The position numbers and the translations under genes are program-made. From NCBI GenBank assembly GCA_020201015.1, contig JAIVHN010000216.1:1-11693 (forward strand): a stretch of 11,693 bases of DNA, given 5' to 3'. Origin of the DNA: Spirochaeta sp. (lineage in GTDB: Bacteria > Spirochaetota > Spirochaetia > DSM-27196 > SLAA01). Shown in pieces: positions 7,034-11,693 of this stretch. Below the pieces are notes generated by a model. The model ran no database searches. It saw nothing but the letters and a program-made list of their open reading frames with translations, and had not been told where the DNA came from. Each line of letters starts with the position of its first letter. Within the stretch, counting starts at the first letter, position 1.

Positions 7034-7756
7034 ATGGCTTTGGGTTCGGTGGTCGCCTCAGCGCTGGTTGGCATGTGCGCCGCTACACTGTTCAAACCGC
7101 ATGCAGCACCTGCCTTTGCCGGTTCGTTTGTCGGTATGGCGTCACCCGAACTCTTTGGATACCCTGGCGTAGCGCTTGCCGGGGCCATTGCGGGGTTGGT
7201 GTTTGTTGCCGGAAAGCGCGTCTTCAATGGCTATGGCGGCAAGCTTGGAACTACGGCCTGGTCCGGGTGTCTTGGTGCTGTGCTCATTTTGGGGCGGCCA
7301 ATGTTGAGTGCACCGGTACCTGCCTGGGATGTTGGGTGGCTTTTAGTGGTCTACAGCATTGCAGGTGCGGTGCTTACCTTTGTGGTAAGTGTTCACTACT
7401 CGCAGGGGCCGGTTATGGCGTCATCTCTGGTGGGGCTTCTCGCCGGACTCCTACTCCCCGCTTTTCATGGACCCGTTCTTGGCGGCACCTTGGCGGTGAT
7501 GGTGTTCTGTGCCTCGTTTGCTGGTATGAGTGGCACCGTAAGATTTCGCAACGCAGCTTGGATGGTTCCCGCAGGGGCCGTGTGTGCAGTCGCTTTTATG
7601 TACTCCGCGCCTTTTTTGGGTGGTGCTGGTGGCAAGCTTGGCACTATTGCTTTTGGTTCGGTCATTGGTCTTCATGGCCTAATAGACATTGGCCAGAAGT
7701 TGCAACGTAGAGTGTGTGGAACAAGAAATGCTGGCGTCTCAATTGTAGAAAGGTGA
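7034..7756 (+). CDS. Internally duplicated polytopic membrane protein with two GGKLGT motifs, function unknown
   Basis: The protein (240 residues from ATG 7034) is strongly hydrophobic, with roughly six to eight membrane segments and a basic, polar C-terminal tail (KLQRRVCGTRNAG). I do not recognise the family. It is built from two similar halves. The first runs VVASALVGM, SFVGM, then NGYGGKLGTTAW; the second runs VMASSLVGL, SFAGM, then LGGAGGKLGTIAF. This points to an ancient tandem duplication, as in many transporters and channels. The start is uncertain. ATG 7034 lies 1 nt after the stop of the small membrane gene; the frame is also open to GTG 7004 (250 residues, 29-nt overlap) and TTG 7022, and none has a good ribosome site. 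It sits between the ABC importer and the amidohydrolase in one tight run of genes, so a transport or substrate-channelling role is plausible but unproven. Confidence 0.8.
   Translation: MALGSVVASALVGMCAATLFKPHAAPAFAGSFVGMASPELFGYPGVALAGAIAGLVFVAGKRVFNGYGGKLGTTAWSGCLGAVLILGRPMLSAPVPAWDVGWLLVVYSIAGAVLTFVVSVHYSQGPVMASSLVGLLAGLLLPAFHGPVLGGTLAVMVFCASFAGMSGTVRFRNAAWMVPAGAVCAVAFMYSAPFLGGAGGKLGTIAFGSVIGLHGLIDIGQKLQRRVCGTRNAGVSIVER
7049..7288 (+). repeat. First half of the intragenic duplication
   Basis: This encodes VVASALVGMCAA, then APAFAGSFVGMA, and ends with YGGKLGTTAW (GGKLGT at 7235-7252). It aligns in the same order with the second half. The similarity is clear at protein level and patchy at DNA level. 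Confidence 0.6.
7412..7675 (+). repeat. Second half of the intragenic duplication
   Basis: This encodes VMASSLVGLLAG, then FCASFAGMSG, and ends with GAGGKLGTIAF (GGKLGT at 7628-7645). The order and spacing of motifs follow the first half, with somewhat longer loops. Confidence 0.6.
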
Positions 7757-7760
7757 AGTA

Positions 7761-9383
7761 GTGCTTCCAGATAATTATATACTCTCCAATATCAACGTAC
7801 CATTGCTTGACTCCGAGACCCAGATACAGCCAGGTGACGAGGCGAATGCACTCCAGGTACGCAACGGGATCATTGTCTGGGTAGGTCGGGCAGGAGCGCA
7901 GGACGCTCCGCTGGATGCAGCCGGAAGAAGCGCGGTCTTAGTTAAGGACCTTGGCGGGGCAACCGTGCTGCCTGGTTTCATCGACAACCACGTCCACCTG
8001 GCGGTAACCGGTGACCTGGCATCCCAGCCGCGGCTCAACGGTATGAACGCCGCCCAGATCCGTGAGGTACTCCGGCAGCGTCATGCCGAGATAACACCAC
8101 GCGAGACCCTGCGCGGATATGGCTGGGATTATCCAACCTGGCCCGACCCACATCGTAGTTTTCTTGATGAGATATCCACCGATAGGCCGATAGTGCTTTT
8201 CCAGTTCTCCGGACACGCGGCCTGTGTAAACGGCGCCATGCTGCGAAAGCTGGGAATAGACCGCAACACGCCGGATCCTCCGGACGGTAGCATTGAACGC
8301 GATGAATACGGTGAACCTACCGGCATTTTACGCGAGGGAGCGTCTCGGCCCTTACACGTAGAGCGCATGCGCCGCGTGAACCGTGACCGGCGGCTGGTAG
8401 AGCACCTGCTTGAGGCGGGCCAAGATGTGTTAGTACAACATGGCATAACGAGCGTCGGCGACAACACATGGTATGCAGGCTCGGCCTTTGCCCTTACTCG
8501 TCTGCGGCGCCGCGGCCGCTTACGTTGCCGGGTTTCCAGTTGGTCGCTGGGCTCCGCACCGCGCGAGCGTCTTCTTATGCGTTTTGCGCCCTACGACCGC
8601 GAGTACGTCCGCCGCGGTCCGGTTAAGTACTTCCTTGACGGCGCATTTTCCAGTCACACAGCCTTACTTCTTGAACCGTACATTGGTGAGCCGAACAATC
8701 ACGGAACTCCGGTACTTCACGGGCAGGCGCTCCAGCAACAGTTGCTGCGCCTTACCCGCCGGGGGCGTCAGGGCGCTTTTCATGCTATTGGCGATGCTGC
8801 GGTACGCGACTTCCTCGACGCAGTGGAAAACCTTGCTGCTCGTGGGGAGCCAACTCGAGAATGTCGGCATCGTCTGGAACATTGTCAGCTGGTAGCTGCT
8901 GGCGACATGACGCGACTGGCACGGCTTGGGGTTTTGGTAGCGGCTCAGCCCCACGCTCTTGGCTCGCCGGAGAAAGACAAACAGCTGCTGGGAGCCGAGC
9001 GGGCCGAGCGGGCCTACCCCTACCGCTCACTGTTAGACTCCGGTGTCGCACTGTCCTTTGGCTCGGACTCACCGGCAGAGGCAGGATTCGAGCCGCTTGA
9101 GGGCATACGCCTGGCTTGTCTGCGGCCCGGGCCGGAGCAAATAACGGTACGCGAAGCAATTCAGTGTTATACGCGCGGCTCGGCGTATGCCGAAGGCACC
9201 GAAAACTGGAAGGGCAGCATTGCGGTGGGTAAGGCAGCGGACTTGGCGGTGCTTTCTCACGACCCACTTGAGCTGGACCGCACCGGTGACGATACCCCGC
9301 TGCGACAAGCAGAGGTTCAGGCCACCTTTGTTGCTGGCAAACTCATGTATGAAAGGACAGCAGACGGGTGGTATTTGCCGTAG
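7761..9383 (+). CDS. YtcJ-type amidohydrolase (Amidohydro_3 family)
   Basis: The 540-residue enzyme belongs to the metal-dependent amidohydrolase superfamily, PF07969 branch, which hydrolyses amide, ester or similar bonds in small molecules. The N-terminal beta-sandwich part contains LQVRNGIIVWVG, followed by LPGFIDNHVHL, whose HVH (77-79) is the first metal motif. Further metal and catalytic positions appear in VKYFLDGAFSSHTA (288-301, the Lys/Asp strand), HAIGDAAV (341-348), RHRLEHCQ (369-376) and FGSDSPAE (433-440, catalytic Asp 436). It closes with the usual GSIAVGKAADLAVLSHDP. Length is normal for the family. No signal peptide is seen, so it should be cytoplasmic. The start is GTG 7761, 4 nt after the stop of the membrane gene, with AAAGG just upstream. 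It is not PhnM. As the last gene of the importer operon it probably acts on the imported compound or a derivative. Confidence 0.92.
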   Translation: MLPDNYILSNINVPLLDSETQIQPGDEANALQVRNGIIVWVGRAGAQDAPLDAAGRSAVLVKDLGGATVLPGFIDNHVHLAVTGDLASQPRLNGMNAAQIREVLRQRHAEITPRETLRGYGWDYPTWPDPHRSFLDEISTDRPIVLFQFSGHAACVNGAMLRKLGIDRNTPDPPDGSIERDEYGEPTGILREGASRPLHVERMRRVNRDRRLVEHLLEAGQDVLVQHGITSVGDNTWYAGSAFALTRLRRRGRLRCRVSSWSLGSAPRERLLMRFAPYDREYVRRGPVKYFLDGAFSSHTALLLEPYIGEPNNHGTPVLHGQALQQQLLRLTRRGRQGAFHAIGDAAVRDFLDAVENLAARGEPTRECRHRLEHCQLVAAGDMTRLARLGVLVAAQPHALGSPEKDKQLLGAERAERAYPYRSLLDSGVALSFGSDSPAEAGFEPLEGIRLACLRPGPEQITVREAIQCYTRGSAYAEGTENWKGSIAVGKAADLAVLSHDPLELDRTGDDTPLRQAEVQATFVAGKLMYERTADGWYLP

Positions 9384-9423
9384 ACCGGATCGCCGCTGCT
9401 CTATGTACAGAAAATTAAATTAT

Positions 9424-9570
9424 TTACAGAATTTTAAAGTCCACGACACGAGTCTCTTTAATTACGTTGGACTGCTCAGGTTCCATGACCTGCTTAATGA
9501 GCTTTTTAAGCTCACTGATGTTCAGTTCTTTCAGGTCCAACTCCATTTCCAGCTCAACTTTAATCTTCAT
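9424..9570 (-). CDS. Small 48-residue protein with strong ribosome-binding site, function unknown
   Basis: A short frame runs from ATG 9570 to a TAA at 9426-9424. Its product starts MKIKVELEMELDLKELNIS and continues with a lysine-rich amphipathic helix (SELKKLIKQVM) and a second basic/hydrophobic stretch ending VVDFKIL. The alternating residues at the start suggest a beta-strand followed by helices, the general layout of small ribbon-helix-helix-like proteins, but this is only a guess. AGAGGAG (9585-9579) lies 8 nt before the ATG, one of the best ribosome sites in the window. The gene follows the Omp85 gene by 33 nt on the same strand and is probably co-transcribed. Its base composition is AT-richer than its neighbours. 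I know no family for it. Confidence 0.68.
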   Translation of the reverse strand: MKIKVELEMELDLKELNISELKKLIKQVMEPEQSNVIKETRVVDFKIL

Positions 9571-9578
9571 ATGTACAT

Positions 9579-9583
9579 CTCCT
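9579..9583 (-). promoter_or_regulatory. Ribosome-binding site AGGAG of the 48-residue gene
   Basis: AGGAG on the minus strand, extended to AGAGGAG, lies 8 nt before ATG 9570 in the gap after the Omp85 gene. It is the main evidence that this very short frame is translated. Confidence 0.65.
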
Positions 9584-9603
9584 CTTATAAGTATTTCTCT
9601 GGA

Positions 9604-10827
9604 CTAAAACGCTTCCATAGCACCAATGTAAAAGTTCACGCCGTCATCATCGGAGTATCCGACATCGATGCGAATGTTAAGCCGCTGAGCAGGGCTTGCG
9701 GCAAAGCGCAGTCCGGCCCCCACGGCAAGCACCCACTCGTCGGCAGTAAAGGCCTCGGCAGTTGGCGCGGTCTGACCGACTCCCCCAAACAGAGCAGCGC
9801 CAAAGCGCCAGACAAGTGGCAAGCGATACTCAGCCTGAAAGGCCGCCATGTGGTAGTCTCGGTATCGACCCTCGGCCAGACCACGAAGGACCGTGTCTCC
9901 TCCAAGCTGCGGTAGCAGCTGAAAAGGTGCTGTTCCCTCAATGAACTCGTATACACCATGGAATGCGAGGCGGTGATTTGCCAAGGGTACCGCGACGGGT
10001 TGAATATGGGTTGCCTGCAGCTCAAACCGCGCGTAGTTGTACGAGGCACCAAGATTGGAGACGACTCCCAGCAGCTCAACGGCATTGCCGTAATACGGAT
10101 CAAGGAGGGGTTCGCGCGAATCCCAACTCAACGCTGCTCCATACTCAACAATTGAGCTCGTATCTACGCCCGGCACCTCATCGGCAACGAGCTTGCTTTC
10201 CATACCCCGCTGTTTGGACTCAGGCTCATCGGCAGTCACACTTGCTGCCCGCAGGAGCGGCCCAAACCTAGCCTGTGGAAAAACGCGGAACATAGGGTTA
10301 ATCATGAGGTCCCGCATCTCCTCAACGTAACTTTCTTCGAACTCCGGCTCGCGCTGTTCACGACCGATACCGTAGTAGTCACTGGGAATGCTGCGCCAGG
10401 CGGCATCGCCTCGTAAGCTAACAAAATCGTCAAAGAGGTAAAACTCCGGGGCAACAGAAAGCGTATAGGCGCCGGTAGTCGTATATATACCGTTGAATGC
10501 AATGGTGCTGGCAGGCGTTGCGGGGTTTGACTGAACTACAATAAAGAGCGCCATACCGAACATCCACCCAAGCTCCGGCGTGCGGCCAATCACTGGAATA
10601 GGAACATACTCAACAAGCACCTCTTCCTGCTCGTCGGGTAGCGGTTCAAGGTTCGGCTCTGCCGCTGGCTCTGCTGCCAGCTCGGCCGCTGGCTCGGCCG
10701 CTATCTCCGATGCCAGCCCGGCCGCTGGCTCTGCACCGGCAAGCCGGTAGGGATAGCCGATCAGGCAGAAAATAAAAAGGAACAGCATGATACGTGAAAC
10801 CGGTTTATCTATAATGAGCTTTCTCAT
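9604..10827 (-). CDS. Omp85-family outer-membrane barrel protein (Bac_surface_Ag domain, no POTRA)
   Basis: The 407-residue protein begins with a signal peptide (MRKLIIDKPVSRIM, a hydrophobic core to about 24, then a likely cut near LAGA-EP at 32). Next comes an Ala/Glu/Pro-rich linker (33-68) and then a predicted 16-strand-type barrel. Barrel evidence includes alternating strands such as RFELQATHIQPVAVP, the Omp85 signature region VLRGLAEGRYRD, the late strand AAFQAEYRLPL and a C-terminal Phe (GAMEAF) typical of the beta-signal. No POTRA domain fits in the N-terminal part, so it resembles short single-barrel Omp85 proteins rather than BamA or TamA; its role in secretion or lipid traffic is unknown. 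The ATG at 10827 has no good ribosome site and lies inside a direct repeat; ATG 10788 (Met14) is an alternative that keeps a signal peptide. It follows the moa genes on the same strand. Confidence 0.85.
   Translation of the reverse strand: MRKLIIDKPVSRIMLFLFIFCLIGYPYRLAGAEPAAGLASEIAAEPAAELAAEPAAEPNLEPLPDEQEEVLVEYVPIPVIGRTPELGWMFGMALFIVVQSNPATPASTIAFNGIYTTTGAYTLSVAPEFYLFDDFVSLRGDAAWRSIPSDYYGIGREQREPEFEESYVEEMRDLMINPMFRVFPQARFGPLLRAASVTADEPESKQRGMESKLVADEVPGVDTSSIVEYGAALSWDSREPLLDPYYGNAVELLGVVSNLGASYNYARFELQATHIQPVAVPLANHRLAFHGVYEFIEGTAPFQLLPQLGGDTVLRGLAEGRYRDYHMAAFQAEYRLPLVWRFGAALFGGVGQTAPTAEAFTADEWVLAVGAGLRFAASPAQRLNIRIDVGYSDDDGVNFYIGAMEAF
10651..10731 (-). repeat. Imperfect tandem repeat coding an Ala-Glu-Pro linker
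   Basis: Degenerate 12-nt units of the type GCCGAGCCAGCGG encode AEPA/AELA-like tetrapeptides (residues 33-59) between the signal peptide and the barrel of the Omp85 protein. Such repeats easily gain or lose units. The segment looks like a flexible periplasmic linker. Confidence 0.7.
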
Positions 10828-10832
10828 GTATC
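10801..10832. repeat. Direct repeat copy 2, over the Omp85 start codon
   Basis: This 32-nt segment matches 10847-10878 at 30 of 32 positions, 46 nt away. It contains the hyphenated palindrome ATGAG-CTTT-CTCAT (10814-10827), whose right arm on the plus strand covers the Omp85 start codon. Confidence 0.85.
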
Positions 10833-10999
10833 AGCACGGTGGCACTCGGTTCATCTGTAATGAGCTTTCTCATGTATCCGGCAAGCAAGGCTGCGTGCAA
10901 GGCCGACGGCAAGTACAATCTGCTTGGCACACCGGCCGGTAACGCGTGGCCTTTTTTCTCGGAAACATTGATAGACAGTACCGTAAAGTCCTTCGCCAT
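10805..10999 (-). pseudogene. Probable MOSC-domain gene remnant after moaC
   Basis: A 64-codon frame starts at ATG 10999, 22 nt after moaC, with GAGG (11008-11005) 5 nt upstream. The first 17 residues, MAKDFTVLSINVSEKKG, look like the start of small MOSC-domain proteins found beside moaC. The rest (HALPAGVPSRLYLPSALH and onward) shows nothing of a MOSC fold, which needs at least about 130 residues. It ends in the duplicated repeat, reading MRKLITDEPSATVLIHEKAHYR in part, and overlaps the Omp85 start by 23 nt. I infer that a deletion removed the body of the gene and joined its start to the Omp85 upstream region. A short functional leader peptide coupling Omp85 translation to the moa mRNA is the alternative. 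Confidence 0.5.
10847..10878. repeat. Direct repeat copy 1, upstream of the Omp85 gene
   Basis: This is the second copy of the 32-nt repeat. Its palindrome is at 10860-10873. Read on the minus strand it encodes MRKLITDEPS in a different frame from Omp85, so the offset of 46 nt creates a second start-like context. Confidence 0.85.
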
Positions 11000-11021
11000 A
11001 TAGACCTCGCTACGTACCGAG

Positions 11022-11471
11022 TTACAGTGTTTCTTTGGTTTTTTGCACTAAATGAATTTCGCCGATACGCATGTTCTTGTCAGCGGCCTTGCACATGTCG
11101 TAGATAGTAAGACAGGCCACCGATACTGCGGTCAGGGCCTCCATTTCTATACCGGTTTTGTCGGTACAGACCGTAGTTGCCTGAACATCTACGCCATTTT
11201 CGCGAAGGTCCAGCTCAACCGAGACCTGGTCAATGCTAATGTTGTGACACAGCGGAATAAGATCGGCGGTGCGCTTAGCGCCAGCAATTGCAGCAATGCG
11301 CGCGGTTGCTAAAACGTCACCCTTGGCAACTGCGTTGTCGTGGATAAGCGCTACCGTCTCGGGTGCCAGGAAAATGAACCCTGCCGCATGCGCGGTGCGG
11401 CGCACCTTGGGTTTTGCCGAGACATCTACCATGTGGGCTTCGCCACTCTCGTTTACGTGGGTCAATTCCAT
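11022..11471 (-). CDS. moaC: Cyclic pyranopterin monophosphate synthase accessory protein MoaC
   Basis: The 149-residue protein catalyses the second half of the first step of molybdenum-cofactor synthesis, converting the MoaA product of GTP to cyclic pyranopterin monophosphate. The family hallmarks are all present: MVDVSAKP near residue 14, KGDVLATARIAAIAGAKRT (about 50-68), DLIPLCHNI with the conserved HN/HP region, DKTGIEMEALTAVSVA and TIYDMCKAADKNM. Length is normal. It starts 3 nt after the moaA stop, with GGAGG (11483-11479) 7 nt before the ATG, inside the end of moaA. The two genes are therefore clearly in one operon, as in many bacteria. Every motif is intact. Confidence 0.96.
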   Translation of the reverse strand: MELTHVNESGEAHMVDVSAKPKVRRTAHAAGFIFLAPETVALIHDNAVAKGDVLATARIAAIAGAKRTADLIPLCHNISIDQVSVELDLRENGVDVQATTVCTDKTGIEMEALTAVSVACLTIYDMCKAADKNMRIGEIHLVQKTKETL

Positions 11472-11474
11472 GGA

Positions 11475-11693
11475 TTAGCCTCCAATCTCAAACAGAGAGC
11501 GATTTGTACACACATTCCCAATCCGAGGCTTCGCCATTACCGTGCGCTCAAGGCTGCCTCGGATATCGTTTGTATCCAAGGTTATTTCGTCGTTCGAGTG
11601 CAGGCAGGGCTTGAGGCTGCCGTCGGCCAGTAGCCGTATACGGTTGCATTCGACACACTTGGGTGGACGATTAAAGGTGTAGTTGTCCATTTT
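11475..11693 (-). CDS. moaA: GTP 3',8-cyclase MoaA, C-terminal part (partial, runs off the right edge)
   Basis: The last 72 or so residues of the radical-SAM enzyme that starts molybdenum-cofactor synthesis from GTP are visible. The C-terminal cluster motif CVECNRIRLLADGSLKPC has the expected C-x2-C-x13-C spacing for the second [4Fe-4S] cluster, which binds the substrate. The protein ends in IGG, matching the conserved C-terminal Gly-Gly of MoaA that is needed for catalysis. The frame remains open to base 11693, so the ATG at 11690 is internal and the true start lies outside the window. It is the first visible gene of the moaA-moaC unit. Confidence 0.94.
   Translation of the reverse strand, partial: KMDNYTFNRPPKCVECNRIRLLADGSLKPCLHSNDEITLDTNDIRGSLERTVMAKPRIGNVCTNRSLFEIGG

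Noticed and set aside
7075..7710. 211-codon plus-strand frame overlapping the membrane gene
   Set aside because: Its product is rich in Cys, Trp and Arg and has no sensible domain. It is a shadow frame of the hydrophobic membrane protein.
7761..9383. The amidohydrolase as PhnM of the C-P lyase pathway
   Set aside because: PhnM is much shorter (about 380 residues), and no phnG-L genes are present. The motifs LPGFIDNHVHL, RHRLEHCQ and FGSDSPAE fit the YtcJ-like Amidohydro_3 branch.
9498..9514. TGAGCTT-TTT-AAGCTCA stem as a terminator between the convergent operons
   Set aside because: It lies within the 48-residue coding frame (SELKKL), and no U-tract follows it outside the stem.

Overview
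The window reads as a piece of a bacterial chromosome, moderately GC-rich, probably from a spirochaete-like Gram-negative. This placement is an inference. It rests on the binding-protein leader ending AFAGGGQES, a decayed sensor kinase whose receiver motif (DLILMDIDLGSGMDGT) and PocR-like segment resemble those of environmental Spirochaeta-type kinases, and an Omp85 outer-membrane barrel. No rRNA, confident tRNA, CRISPR array, phage or IS element was found.

Layout. (1) 1-81, minus: the first 27 codons of an unidentified gene leaving the left edge, with a clear ribosome-binding site. (2) 302-1098, minus: a wrecked histidine-kinase gene whose receiver, PocR, DHp and ATPase pieces lie in three frames. 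The 208 bases between them (94-301) hold no gene I can support. (3) 1222-2957, minus: a two-gene phosphate unit, a DUF47/PhoU-like protein followed by a PiT phosphate permease. (4) 2958-3177: divergent control region. (5) 3178-9383, plus: a long run of genes, phnD, phnC, phnE1, phnE2, two unnamed membrane proteins and a YtcJ-type amidohydrolase. From phnC onwards the genes overlap or lie within 4 nt. A perfect 11-bp hairpin separates phnD from phnC. (6) 11693-9424, minus: moaA (C-terminal end only), moaC, a short ORF that starts like a MOSC protein, an Omp85-type barrel, and a 48-codon gene with a strong ribosome-binding site. The two runs converge at about 9384-9423 with no obvious terminator.

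How the genes fit together. The centre looks like a phosphorus-acquisition island. An inorganic phosphate permease and its DUF47 partner diverge from an ABC importer of the phosphonate/phosphite class. The importer operon then carries an extra membrane pair and a metal-dependent amidohydrolase rather than C-P lyase or phosphite dehydrogenase genes. This suggests import of a substrate followed by hydrolytic processing, but the substrate cannot be read from the sequence. The membrane protein at 7034-7756 has an internal duplication with two GGKLGT motifs and is the most novel item here. On the right, molybdenum-cofactor genes run into an Omp85 gene through a short remnant ORF. A near-identical 32-bp direct repeat, each copy containing the hyphenated palindrome ATGAG-N4-CTCAT, overlaps the Omp85 start codon.
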